64,000 bases of DNA from Ariolimax columbianus (lineage: Eukaryota; Mollusca; Gastropoda; Stylommatophora; Arionidae). This document shows, piece by piece, positions 54,768-64,000 of the stretch; within the stretch, counting starts at the first letter, position 1; each line of letters starts with the position of its first letter. The translations under genes and the position numbers were made by a program. The stretch is taken from positions 13,133,196 to 13,197,195 of the forward strand of contig JAVGWX010000019.1 in the NCBI GenBank assembly GCA_036924085.1, given 5' to 3'. Below the pieces are notes generated by a model, which saw only the letters and a list, made by a program, of their open reading frames with translations, had not been told where the DNA came from and did no database searches.

Positions 54768-56215
54768 AAACTTAACTTAACGTCTTTATACATGTTTAGA
54801 AGACTCTGTAGAGTCTGTATACAACCAGTTTCATTTACATCACCTTGCTCTGAAGGCTATGGGTATCCAATTTATTCTTAATTGTATTAACTGTCCTGCC
54901 TCCACTTGCTCCTTTGGAAATGCATTTCAAGCATTCACCACTCTCTGACTAAACACATATTTCCTAATATCTAATCTGGACCTCTCTTTATTCAACTTGT
55001 AGCTATGCCCTCTTGTTATTGTGAGGGGCTGTATTTTTAAAAAAAACCTGTTATAGTCTTATTTGTCCATTCCTCTGATCATCTTATAGACCTGTATTAA
55101 GTCACCACCAATTCTTCTCTCTTCTAGACACTGTAGGCAGGTTTTTCTGTCTTTCCTCATAACTGTAATTCTGGAATCCCACAATCAGATTTGTCGCTCA
55201 TTTTTGTATTCTTTCCATCATGTTTATATCCCCTCTATGATAAGTACTCCACACCTGTTCACAATACTCCAATCTAGGTCTAACTAATGCTTTATTCAGT
55301 TTTATTATCTCTTCCTTGCTCCCCTGTTCAATATTTATTTTTATCTAATAGATTTGTTAAGCATGTATAATTCGCTGGATCTGATTTGTTGCACTTTTTG
55401 AAAAAGGAAATTACTCCTGCATCTTTCCAATCCCATGGAACAATCCCTTTTGTAAGTGATTGAGAACATAATATAGCCAATGGTTTTGCTAGTTGATCTT
55501 TAATTTCAAACAGCAATTTTGGATGAATACCATCTTGACCTGGACATTTATCCACTTTAAACCCCTCCAATTGTTTAACAACAATTTTCTTCTCTAATAC
55601 AGATTGATCTTAATCCCGCTGTATCCAGGTCTCTTTGAAAAATATCTATAGGCTCTGGGATCTTGGAGCAGTTCTCTTTTGTGTAGACTGTGCAAAAGTA
55701 CTGATTGAATAGATTAGCTGCCTCCCTATTCTCACTTATTATTTTCCCTGTACTGTTTATGAGAGAGCTTACTTTGTCTTTTGTTCTTCGTTTATTTCTA
55801 ACATAAGAGAAGAAGCTTTTACTATCAGTCTTGATCCTCTGAGCACGTTTTTTTTCGTCGTCTTTTTTTTGTTGTTTTACTCGCTTTCTGAGATATGTGA
55901 CTGTCCATATATTTTAAATATGTTTCTTTTCATTTACCTGCCGCTATATATTTTTTCCATGCTTTATTTTTTGCGCTTCTACACAATTCACTACAAATCT
56001 AGTTATCCACTTTTTACGCTTGGGGCTTACTTCCCTACATGGAACTTTTTTAACGTTTCTAGAACTGTTTTAAAACTCTCCCACTCCTGTTCAACATTTG
56101 TTCCTCCAACAATATCTTTCCAGATTATGTGGTTCGCTGCCTCTTTCATCCTCTTAACATCTGCCTTAAAGAGCCTTAAAACATAAATAGTGAATGCATA
56201 ACACGTACAAGGCAA
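54768..56215 (-). mobile_element. CR1-like LINE, internally deleted
   Basis: Minus strand reads, from 56215 down, an upstream linker (KEAANHIIWKDIVGGTNVEQ, SKSFFSYVRNKRRTKDK, REAANLFNQYFCTVYT), then the RT start (KVDKCPGQDGIHPKLLFEI, WKDAGVISFFKKCNKSDPAN) to about 55335. It then jumps to the 3' part (54768-55330); the RT core with FADD is missing. Ends with the same CTTAACGTCTTTATA 3' sequence as the other copies. Confidence 0.7.
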
Positions 56216-56461
56216 ATTAAAATTGATCATAAAATCAACAAAAGGTAAGAGTAATAACTAAATGACCGGAATGTTTAATTAAAGTAAATGATAGATGAAT
56301 GTAAGTATGAATCGGTAACAGAAACAAGAGTAATGAGAAAAAATGGCATTAGCAAAGATGTTTACATAAGTAAGAAAGCATTGTTTTGGATTACATTGTG
56401 TTCAGTCGAAGGGTCTGCTACTGCTTTAAACTTGACTTACCACGGACATATCGCTCCATCA
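56216..56461. other. No gene recognised
   Basis: AT-rich spacer between two CR1-like fragments. Confidence 0.4.
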
Positions 56462-56790
56462 TATTTTAACTGAACTTAACGTCTTTATATGTATTAAAAA
56501 GACTCTGCAGAGTCTGTATACAACTAGTTTCATTTAGATTACCTTGCTCTAAAAGCTATGTACTTCAAATTTATTCTTAAATGTATTAACTGTCCCTGCT
56601 TCCACTACCTCCCGTGGCAATGCATTCCAAGCAATCCCCACTTTATGACTAAAAAAATATTTCTTAATATCTAATCTAGACCTCTCTTTACTTAATTTGT
56701 AGCTTTGCCTTATTGTTCTTGTGGGTGGCTGTTTAAAAAAAAAAAAAAAATAGTTATTGTCTAATTTCTCCATTTCTCCATTTTATTCAT
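56462..56790 (-). mobile_element. CR1-like LINE 3' fragment
   Basis: Minus strand reads RQSYKLSKERSRLDIKKYFF and VGIAWNALPREVVEAGTVNT. Same family and 3' end as 54768-56215. Confidence 0.7.
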
Positions 56791-56974
56791 TATCGTTTTG
56801 AAAAAAAACATCCATATAACAATTAAAAAAACCAATGAGTCGTTTTAAATTTGCAAGAATCATATGTGTAGGGAAATATAATTTTCGCAGTGTATTAAGA
56901 GAATAAATTGCAGATACAAAAAATATCTTCACTTCGCGCCTATTGCAGATGTTACACTTTGCTTGCTTCTTAAA

Positions 56975-57301
56975 AAAGCTATATTTGGCTGAAAATCTAA
57001 TATATAATACTGGACATTGTCAGTCCTCGTACATATTAAAAAAGCTATATTTGGCTGAAAATCTAACATATAACACTGGACATTGTCAGTCCTCGTACAT
57101 ATTAAAAAAGCTATATTTGGCTGAAAATCTAACATATAACACTGGACATTGTCAGTCCTCGTACATATTAAAAAAGCTATATTTGGCTGAAAATCTAACA
57201 TATAACACTGGACATTGTCAGTCCTCGTACATATTAAAAAAGCTATATTTGGCTTTAAATCTAACATATAACACTGGACATTGTCAGTCCTCGTACATAT
57301 T
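56975..57301. repeat. 66-bp tandem repeat, about 5 units
   Basis: Near-identical units with AGCTATATTTGGCTGAAAAT, CTAACATATAACACTGGACA and TTGTCAGTCCTCGTACATAT. Because 66 is a multiple of 3, frames stay open on both strands (plus 56943-57326, minus 56929-57267). No evidence of coding beyond that. Confidence 0.95.
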
Positions 57302-57407
57302 CTTCGTCGACATGCTAGAAATATAGCATTTCTCCTACATCTGTCTGTAATTACTAAAAGTATCGAGAAAAATGTCCTCTTTCTCTAGATATAACATTAA
57401 TTGTTGA

Positions 57408-57618
57408 TCACATATCTCGAGTAATATGCCATAGACGCTCTAGAAGGTATTGGCTGTATAGTGACGACCATTTATCATGTCCGCTCGCAAGAAGGTTTCT
57501 AGCAAACTCTTCGTTTTTGGCATAAGCTAGTCTCAAGATTATCCATTCATCCATGGCTGCGGTAAATGAGCTTCTGATAGTGTTATCAATCATGCGTCAA
57601 TTTATAGCCTCTCTAACA
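57408..57618 (-). pseudogene. Duplicated coding-like block, possibly NADAR-type
   Basis: Minus strand frame 57408-57593 reads AAMDEWIILRLAYAKNEEFA, RNLLASGHDKWSSLYSQ and LERLWHITRDM. The spacing recalls the NADAR/YbiA family layout (AKF-QN-LR-LLATG ... D-WG-G), but the glycines of the WGIG motif are not kept. A paralogous block lies at 61265-61430 (EEWIILSLRYAKREAFPRIL). Similarity at the protein level suggests old coding origin; function not established. Confidence 0.3.
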
Positions 57619-57630
57619 TCACGGTATTTG

Positions 57631-57991
57631 GCTTGGCTTGGCTTCGTTCGTTCTCCATCTCCCGCTACTAAATCCTAAGAGGGCTTAAGTAGCAGAATGT
57701 AGTCCATAGAACGGAATGCGTTGTGTCATAGTTTTCAGCTTGACTGCGATATTTACACCTTTCGGTCCAACACATCCGACTTCAGCAAGCATTTTTTTAG
57801 TACCGGGTTAGTATTCCCTCTTCGATCCCTTTTCCTTAGCCAGTCTGCCCTGCTGCAGCCTGTTAACCAGGATCACCGCGTGGAGGTGTAGAAGGGTCTT
57901 GGCAGCTATGGTTCGCTAGCCCTGACGCTAGCAGTCAGCTATGTGTCGCTGACCACTGACGCTCGTGCGCTGCTCCGCATCTTGATCCCCT
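57631..57991 (-). mobile_element. AAGCC-tailed retroposon, copy 3, with TSD
   Basis: A 361-bp insertion with a 12-bp TSD, TCACGGTATTTG (57619-57630 and 57992-58003). On the minus strand it ends in AAGCCAAGCC. About 80-85% similar by eye to 381-737. No ORF; a possible GGGATCGAAGAGGG sits mid-element, but no convincing A/B box pair. The TSD length suggests LINE-mediated insertion. Confidence 0.75.
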
Positions 57992-58142
57992 TCACGGTAT
58001 TTGATTCCAGGATCTAATTCTCAATCCATGACTTAACCACTGTGTTCTTCCAAAATAGTGCTCGATGAAAACAAACCATGTGAGTTTTATTTTCGTAAGG
58101 AAGACGTCACATAGCAGAGTATCACTCTCCCTTTATCCCAAC

Positions 58143-58390
58143 ACACTCCGTCAAGTAAAGGGAACACACTCTGCCAAGTAAAGGGAACACACTCCGCCAA
58201 GTAAAGGGAACACACTCCGCCAAGTAAAGGGAACACACTCCGTCAAGTAAAGGGAACACACTCCGCCAAGTAAAGGGACCACACTCCGCCAAGTAAAGGG
58301 AACACACTCCGCCAAGTAAAGGGAGCACACTCGGCCAAGTAAAGGGAACACACTCCACCTATTAAAGGGAACACACTCCACCAAGTACAG
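58143..58390. repeat. 23-bp minisatellite, about 11 units
   Basis: Units of AGTAAAGGGAACACACTCCG plus CCA with few variants. Minus-strand frames (CSLYLAECVPFTW-type) are translations of it. Confidence 0.95.
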
Positions 58391-58457
58391 GGAAGCGGTT
58401 GTTAAACTGTCCTAGGTCTTTTTGGAAATTGAAGCTCAAATGACAACACTGCCAGAT

Positions 58458-58562
58458 ATATTTCCGTCTGTCTCTAATCTGATCTTAGAATTACAAGCCG
58501 GTATACTTTGTATTTCTGTCTGTCTCTAATCTGATCTTAGAATTACAAGCCGGTATACCATG
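58458..58562. repeat. 52-bp tandem duplication
   Basis: Two units with TCTGTCTCTAATCTGATCTT and AGAATTACAAGCCGGTATAC. Confidence 0.9.
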
Positions 58563-59351
58563 TTATCCAATGACCGGAAAGACATAACAGATGTGGACCA
58601 TACTCGCACACAAACAAACCAGGACTAACCTAATCTTACTGGGTACATGGTGAGACAGAGAACCCCTGCTTGTATCTACCATTACCATTTCGTCAGATAC
58701 ACAATGAGACCTAGATCGTGCATGAGGTTTCCACTAGGTGCTTAGCCTTAGGCAACCTACGCAGAAACCGTGGTTTACTCCCTCAATATGAACTATCATG
58801 TATAAGAAAGGGGCAACCGAGAGCAGAAACGAGTTACCAGAACGCAACTGTCTCCAAAACGTGCCCGGTACTACAACACACAGACACGCATAACATAGGG
58901 AGAATTACTACAAGATATTAGCCAATGACGGGGTGGAAGGTGGACTACAAAACAACTTGCAGTCAGCATTAGCGTTAGCTAGCATTTAGAAACCTAACGC
59001 CCACTGATTATCCCAATCCAACTCTATCCACTAGCAGAAACATTCCGATGCACCGCACGGTGTTCAGTTAAAGAAATAACCATCAGATGGACCGACCACT
59101 ATAGTGATGCCCTAAACTATCAAGTAGCTGATTCGTCTCAAGAATAATGTGTACCTCCCGCACATAAAATAAATGTTAACATGGGCTCAGACACTACTAC
59201 CACTACATAAGAGGCGCCACATAGCAGACGTCGAGAAACGGCCCAGCCGCGGGATCTTATAGCATTTCACTCTTTAGATGTTGATAAACGCACATGTACC
59301 CATGGTGGTCACATTGAATCAAGTCTTCAGAAAAGTTTGATACACCAGACA
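58563..59351. other. No gene recognised
   Basis: Unassigned, slightly more GC-rich. The frame at 58718-58921 has no domain. Confidence 0.4.
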
Positions 59352-60071
59352 TATCGAAAAGCTACCCAAGCATGGACTGGACCCATGCATACACCGACGG
59401 TTCTGTAACAAACACGACACAGAACGGAGGGGCAGGAGCATTCCTGAACCTACCAAATGGCAGAAAAATAACACTGTCATTCGCTACTGGTAAGTACACA
59501 AGCAATTTCAGAGGCAGATGCACTGAGGGCGGCAGTGGAAGAAATTGTGACACACAGTGAAAATGAAAGCCATATAGTCCTGCTTACAGATGCTCTCGCC
59601 GTAGTCACAGCGCTAAAAAGCCAGAAAAACACTGAGCTTAATGACTTAAGAGCAGCACTCTGCAAACTGTGCCAGCAGTCCGCACCAAAAAGGGTAGTGG
59701 TACAGTGGGTCCCATCACACTGCAACATCCAAGGCAACAAGGAGGCAGACAGACTGGCAAAAGAAGGTGGAAGACTACCACAAACATATACTAGTATGAC
59801 GTACGAAGAGTCAAAACGGCTTATCAAAGCCATATACATGACCAAATGGGAAACCGAACATACTGGTTACACCAAAAACGATGCCTATTACCAGTTGAAC
59901 CGAAGAGAGCAGGTCGTTGTCTTCAGACTTCGCACTGGCCACAATAGACTGAGGTACCACCTATTCAACAAATTGAAGATAGGGTGTACCGACGAATGCC
60001 CGTGCGGTACTGGTCAAATGACTGCTGAACATCTGCTGCAGAACTGCCCGACATTCGAGGACCAGAGACTG
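59352..60071 (+). mobile_element. Main-LINE family, fragment C (RNase H and knuckle)
   Basis: Close to the intact element: TDGSVTNTTQNGGAGAFLNL, then WVPSHCNIQGNKEADRLAKE and CPCGTGQMTAEHLLQNCPTF. A small deletion near 59511 breaks the RAEAEAL motif and the frame. Truncated at both ends (no GAA tail), so it was cut after insertion or moved by a non-LINE route. No TSD. Confidence 0.85.
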
Positions 60072-60572
60072 TAACGGCCGAGCCGGCGGCTACATTATAA
60101 AAATGGAGGAAGAGTCTACCTAGGTCACCTATTCTGTAAATTTCTCCACCTTATAATTTGTCTGTCTGGAAAGTGTCCTCCCTCCTTGCATAGTTCTGCC
60201 AAGCCAACGACTTCATCTTTAGACAAGTAGACATGTACAACCCAGGGATCATCATCTGGTCGACCATGCCTTCACATTTGACTTAACGGGAAAAACATCA
60301 AGATACGAAAACATGGATGCATTTCTACAGAAGCAGGAAAAGTCGGTTTGGCTGCCGCAATAAACACCCTGAATCGGGTCTGGAACAGAGCAGAGGCTTC
60401 ACTAAAATAAAGGAGAGTCATCGAGAGCACACTCCCAATGCTAAACTGTCACTGTTTGGACTTATTTTAACGTGTGGTCCGCTTTGCCGAGCATACACCC
60501 GCCAATCAGCACTTACAATAGGCTATTGGCGTCAGAAGACTTCACTAAAACATAGAAATAAGCTGTCTTTAC
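60072..60572. other. No gene recognised
   Basis: Unassigned sequence between LINE fragment C and the Ig exon; downstream intron of that exon on the minus strand. Confidence 0.4.
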
Positions 60573-60790
60573 CTTGCTAGTATTGTTTACACCTGAAATA
60601 CCGAACACTGATCGATACTCAGCTACAGCAGTTGTTTGATTATCTTGTGTCAGCGTTCTGGCAATGCTCAAACAAAATGTTCTTCTGTACTCTGTTCGCT
60701 CGATCTTCACACGAGTTATTTCACAGAAGACAGATAATTTCGTCCCATATACTATTTCATTGCTGCTTACGATGTGTTGTCCACATTTAT
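60573..60790 (-). CDS. Ig-like domain, first-half exon
   Basis: Minus-strand exon of 218 bp: acceptor TTGGTCTTCCCAG, phase 1; donor AAG then GTAAAG, phase 0. Encodes KCGQH, IVYGTKLSVFCEITRVKIE with the first Ig cysteine, and FCLSIARTLTQDNQTTAVAE. Upstream of the acceptor the frame hits a stop where the 18.5 kb copy looks like a signal peptide, which supports an exon starting at the acceptor. The partner second-half exon is probably 51672-51873. Confidence 0.75.
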
Positions 60791-60946
60791 CTGGGAAGAC
60801 CAATGAAATAACTCAGAACATGCACAATTGTAAGCGTTCACAAGATACACTCATTCGTATGATTTAATTGGTACTTGTAGACAATTTTAACAATGGAACA
60901 ATTATTTTTTCCATAGTCGAATTTTACAAAAACAGATCCCTGGTTT

Positions 60947-61118
60947 GCTGAACATCTGCTGCAAAATTGCCCGACATACGAGGACCAGAGAAAGCACATG
61001 TGGCCAGCACCAGTGGCAACACTAGACAAGCTCTATGGCAGTGTCGACAGCCTTAGGATGACAGCTGCTTTCTTCGAACAAATTCAAGTTGACGTCTGAC
61101 AGCGTACGAAGAAGAAGA
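60947..61118 (+). mobile_element. Main-LINE family, short 5'-truncated copy D with TSD
   Basis: A 172-bp insertion with a 13-bp TSD, AGATCCCTGGTTT (60934-60946 and 61119-61131). It holds only the knuckle end (AEHLLQNCPTYEDQRKHMWP-like) and the tail TCTGACAGCGTACGAAGAAG. Lies about 150 bp upstream of the Ig exon. Same subfamily as copies A and B. Confidence 0.9.
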
Positions 61119-61264
61119 AGATCCCTGGTTTTTGTTCTCATAATTAGCACAACAAAATACTCAAATCAGCAAACAAACACCAACAATAAAGAATACAAGA
61201 TATGCACGTGCCACATTCTATTTTTGTCTCCTAATCATCATTAAATCTCATTACATTTGTAATT

Positions 61265-61430
61265 TATCCTGACGATTTATCATGTGCGTTCACAGGAAGG
61301 ATTCTGGGAAACGCTTCCCTTTTTGCATAACGTAAGCTCAAAATTATCCACTCATTCTTCGCTGTTGTACATGAGTTTTTGATTGGTTTTATCGATCGTT
61401 GCGTCAATTTCTAACTTCTCCAACCTCAGG
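61265..61430 (-). pseudogene. Paralog of the block at 57408-57618
   Basis: Minus strand reads EEWIILSLRYAKREAFPRIL then PVNAHDKSSG, similar to the 57.5 kb block in sequence and spacing. Nucleotide similarity runs over about 170 bp and ends where the LINE at 61404 begins. Frame broken. Confidence 0.4.
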
Positions 61431-62240
61431 TATTTTAAACTCTGGCATCTCGTACCGGTCAATCGTAAATACATCAGAACTTTCAATTCCTCCGTCTTCT
61501 CTCACATTTCTCATTTTACATTCCGCATATATGTTGTATAAATAAGGCGAGAGGATACATTCCTGTCTTACTCCCTTTTGTACTGCGAAAAAATTTGATG
61601 TTTGCCCAGATACTCGGGCAGCGGCTCGTTGATCTTGGTATAATGTTTCAATGAGATGAATAATTTGCACATGAAACCCCATTTCCTTCATGATGTTAAA
61701 CATATTCTAATGTTTTACCGTATTGAAGGACTTTGTGTAATCACATAAACATGTGTATAGGTCTACATTAAACTTTCTACATTTTTCGTAGATATTCTTC
61801 ACATTGATTATGTGGTCTCTGGTCCCTTTGTTTTTCCTAAAATCCTGCTTGGAGTTCGTGAATTTCAGATTCAAACCTTTTCTCTATCCTTCTTAATAGG
61901 ACCTGCAAGAGTATCATGTTGCGTGGCTGATTGGCGCGATAGTTCGGTAGTACGTGCACAGCTTTAGATGGCCTTTTTGGGAGGAGGGGAATATAAATTG
62001 ATTTCTTCCATGCTTCTGGCCACTCTGCGCTGTGCCATATCTGTTTACACAGCTTGTGATAAACTTAGACCATTGACCTCCCCTCCTGCTTGTGTAAGAT
62101 CTGCTTGGATATCATCACATCTTGGGAACTTTCCCTTTTTCAGGCTTTTGATTGCTGAGCGTACTTCCTCCAATGTTAGTTCAGGTTTTTTCTCATCTTT
62201 GTATAGGATTGTAACTGAGCGCTTTGTGTTATCTTAACAC
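61404..62240 (-). mobile_element. RTE-like LINE RT fragment
   Basis: Minus strand reads, from 62240 down, LTLEEVRSAIKSLKKGKFPR, a TRDHIINVKNIYEKCRKFNV segment, then MKEMGFHVQIIHLIETLYQD and FAVQKGVRQECILSPYLYNI (motif B). A stop splits the DYTKSF motif A region from the rest, and the catalytic box is not present. Confidence 0.7.
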
Positions 62241-62644
62241 ATGGTTTTTCAGTACTCTTTCCATCTTTTCAGTGTCTTTGGTTTCTGTTCATGTGTTATC
62301 CTCTTTGTCATTGATGACATGAGAAACCGGACGGAATTCCCGTGTCGTGTTCTTATTGCCTCAAAGGCATATCTCCCTGCCTTGTTGCTGCAGATTTTCT
62401 GTCATTACAAGTTATCCACTATGTACCTTATTTTGTTTTTCTTATTTGTCATCTAACTTTTCTTGCACAGTTTTTATATGCTGTGTCCTCCAACTTTACA
62501 TTTGTTTTACTTGTTTCTTTTTTTTCAATGCGTTTCAGTGTTTTATCTGATATATAGCTTTTGTTCGACATCCTGGTAATCATTTCGTACGATGTCAATA
62601 TTAAAGTATACGTGGAGTGTGAGGTCAACTCATCAGATATCCTC
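62241..62644. other. Possible LINE upstream part, otherwise unassigned
   Basis: T-rich on the plus strand; may be more of the RTE-like LINE on the minus strand, but I cannot read motifs. Confidence 0.35.
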
Positions 62645-63122
62645 TGCCGGTTCACTGCCCGTTGTCTCCTGCCCTACCGTCTGCCGGCTCTCTCCCACGG
62701 GTGCTCTTCGCTGAGCATCCTGGGTGGCCGGCGCGTTTACTTTGAAAAAAATTAGAGTGTTCAAAGCAGGACTCGGCTGCCTGAATAATGGTGCATGGAA
62801 TAATGGAATAGGACCTCGGTTCTATTTTGTTGGTTTTCGGAACTGGAGGTAATGATTAACAGGGACAAACGGTGGCATTCGTATTGCGGCGTTAGAGGTG
62901 AAATTCTTGGATCGCCGCAAGACGATCTACTGCGAAAGCATTTGTCAAGAATGTTTTCATTAATCAAGAACGAAAGTCAGAGGTGCGAAGACGATCAGAT
63001 ACCGTCGTAGTTCTGACCATAAACGATGCCGACTAGCGATCCGCAGGAGTTGCTTCGATGACTCTGCGGGCAGCTTCCGGGAAACCAAAGTGTTTGGGTT
63101 CCGGGGGAAGTAGGGTTGCAAA

Positions 63123-63171
<49 letters not shown>

Positions 63172-63200
63172 GCGGCTTAATTTGACTCAACACGGCCAAC
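62645..63200 (+). pseudogene. 18S rRNA-derived segment (best preserved)
   Basis: Retains GGCGTTAGAGGTGAAATTCT and TGGATCGCCGCAAGACG, which copy 1 lacks, plus GATCAGATACCGTCGTAGTT and AAAGGAATTGACGGAAGGGC. Few differences from a standard animal 18S by eye; switches to non-18S sequence after CTCAACACGG. Confidence 0.85.
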
Positions 63201-63510
63201 ACTGAAATGATTGACATGCCGAGACCACTTTTCTGGGGTCTAATATGGAACTGGTGCTGGATTTAGACCCTCAGAAATCTGGGGTTATGCCCCCTGTGGC
63301 TTGGTTTGTCTGCATCGAGTGTTTTGACAAAGGAATTGATGGAAGAGCACTATCAGGAGTGGAGCCTGAGGCTTAAATTAACTTAACACGCCAATACTGT
63401 AGAATGAATGTCAAAAAGAGAGCACCTTCGTGGGGTATAATAGTGAACATGTGCTGGAATTAGACCCTCGAAAATCTGGGGCTACCCTCTAAGTAACGTG
63501 ATTGTCTCGC

Positions 63511-63546
<36 letters not shown>

Positions 63547-64000
63547 ACCTGCGGCTTAATTTGATTGAACACGCCAATACTGTAGAACGACTGACAAATC
63601 GAGAGCACTACCGTTTGGGTCTAATAATGAACGTTCGCTGGTATTAGACTCACGGAAGACAAGTCAGCTCTCTAACACTCTAATGAAAGAACGCTACGGA
63701 AATCGTGTTTAACTCAGCAGAAACCGCAGATTTCAAATACCTGGTCATTGACAAACAAAAGCCCTCAATAAATTCGTCTGACCAAATAGTGAACGGGTGC
63801 TGGAAATAGACCATCTGAAGACAGGTCAGTTTTACCCTACTAATGACAAGGAGTAGCTACGGAAAACCAGCTCATATCGAGAGGAGCCGCAGACTCACGT
63901 ACCAGGCTGATAAGCCAATGGCGCGAGGCTACCATGTGGGGGATTACGACCGAACCCTTGTAAGCCGCAATCCCGCCCAAAATCTCAGCACCACTGCAAT
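62645..64000 (+). mobile_element. rRNA-headed element, copy 4 (runs off window)
   Basis: Starts in the 18S expansion segment (CCGGTTCACTGCCCGTTGTC) and stays colinear with 18S to about 63200. Two more AAGGAATTGA-type modules follow at about 63332 and 63513, then 28S-like sequence (GAACGGGTGCTGGAAATAGA, CGAGAGGAGCCGCAGACTC) to the window end. Closest in layout to the intact element's leader. Whether an ORF follows cannot be seen. Confidence 0.8.

Noticed and set aside
58122..58384. Cys-rich repeat peptide on the minus strand
   Set aside because: Translation of the 23-bp minisatellite.

Overview
This is a transposon-rich, AT-rich animal genomic window, not prokaryotic. Evidence: coding pieces are split by introns with conserved GT/AG sites, non-LTR retrotransposons (LINEs) are everywhere, and there are tRNA-headed SINE-like repeats, microsatellites and many minisatellites. 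The 18S-derived stretches have an expansion segment that looks molluscan to me. A mollusc, perhaps a gastropod, is my best guess; this is inference and no host gene fixes it.

Main element. The only long intact reading frame is a 1302-residue LINE polyprotein (40225-44133, +): AP endonuclease, reverse transcriptase, RNase H and a C-terminal CCHC-like knuckle. It sits in a 5.5 kb insertion (38642-44162) bracketed by a 14-bp target-site duplication (TSD). The 1.6 kb before the ORF is not an ORF1 but a patchwork of 18S and 28S ribosomal RNA sequence, including the 3' terminus of 28S, so the rRNA head and the LINE moved as one unit. A shorter relative at 52593-54549 (12-bp TSD) has the rRNA head joined directly to the LINE 3' tail with the ORF missing. 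A third copy (883-3250) has the same head-to-tail junction, and a fourth (62645 to the window end) starts with a long 18S block. This looks like an rRNA-headed LINE family with its own non-autonomous derivative, and it is the most unusual thing here.

Other LINE layers. At least five more LINE types are present as decayed fragments: Tx1/L1-like (4.0-6.4 kb), several RTE-like or related types with a GHxxR..GRPRRRW-like C-terminus, and a CR1-like family (26.2, 33.6-34.9, 54.8-56.2 and 56.5-56.8 kb). Five 5'-truncated copies of the main LINE lie at 10.3-14.3 (with another nested inside it), 20.7-22.3, 59.4-60.1 and 60.9-61.1 kb. Several minisatellites seem to have grown out of dead LINE coding sequence.

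Host gene content. A set of split immunoglobulin-like exons lies mostly on the minus strand. First-half exons: 60573-60790, 46629-46846, 18261-18463 and an inverted copy at 1-173. Second-half exons: 51672-51873, 32130-32331 and a dead one at 25188-25578. First halves have a phase-1 acceptor and phase-0 donor; second halves have a phase-0 acceptor and phase-1 donor. The two intact second-half exons are both 202 bp and two first-half exons are both 218 bp, so these look like real paralogous exons of one multi-domain gene or a tandem family, with 9-14 kb introns swollen by transposons. The left end of the window is an inverted duplicate of 17.6-18.4 kb.
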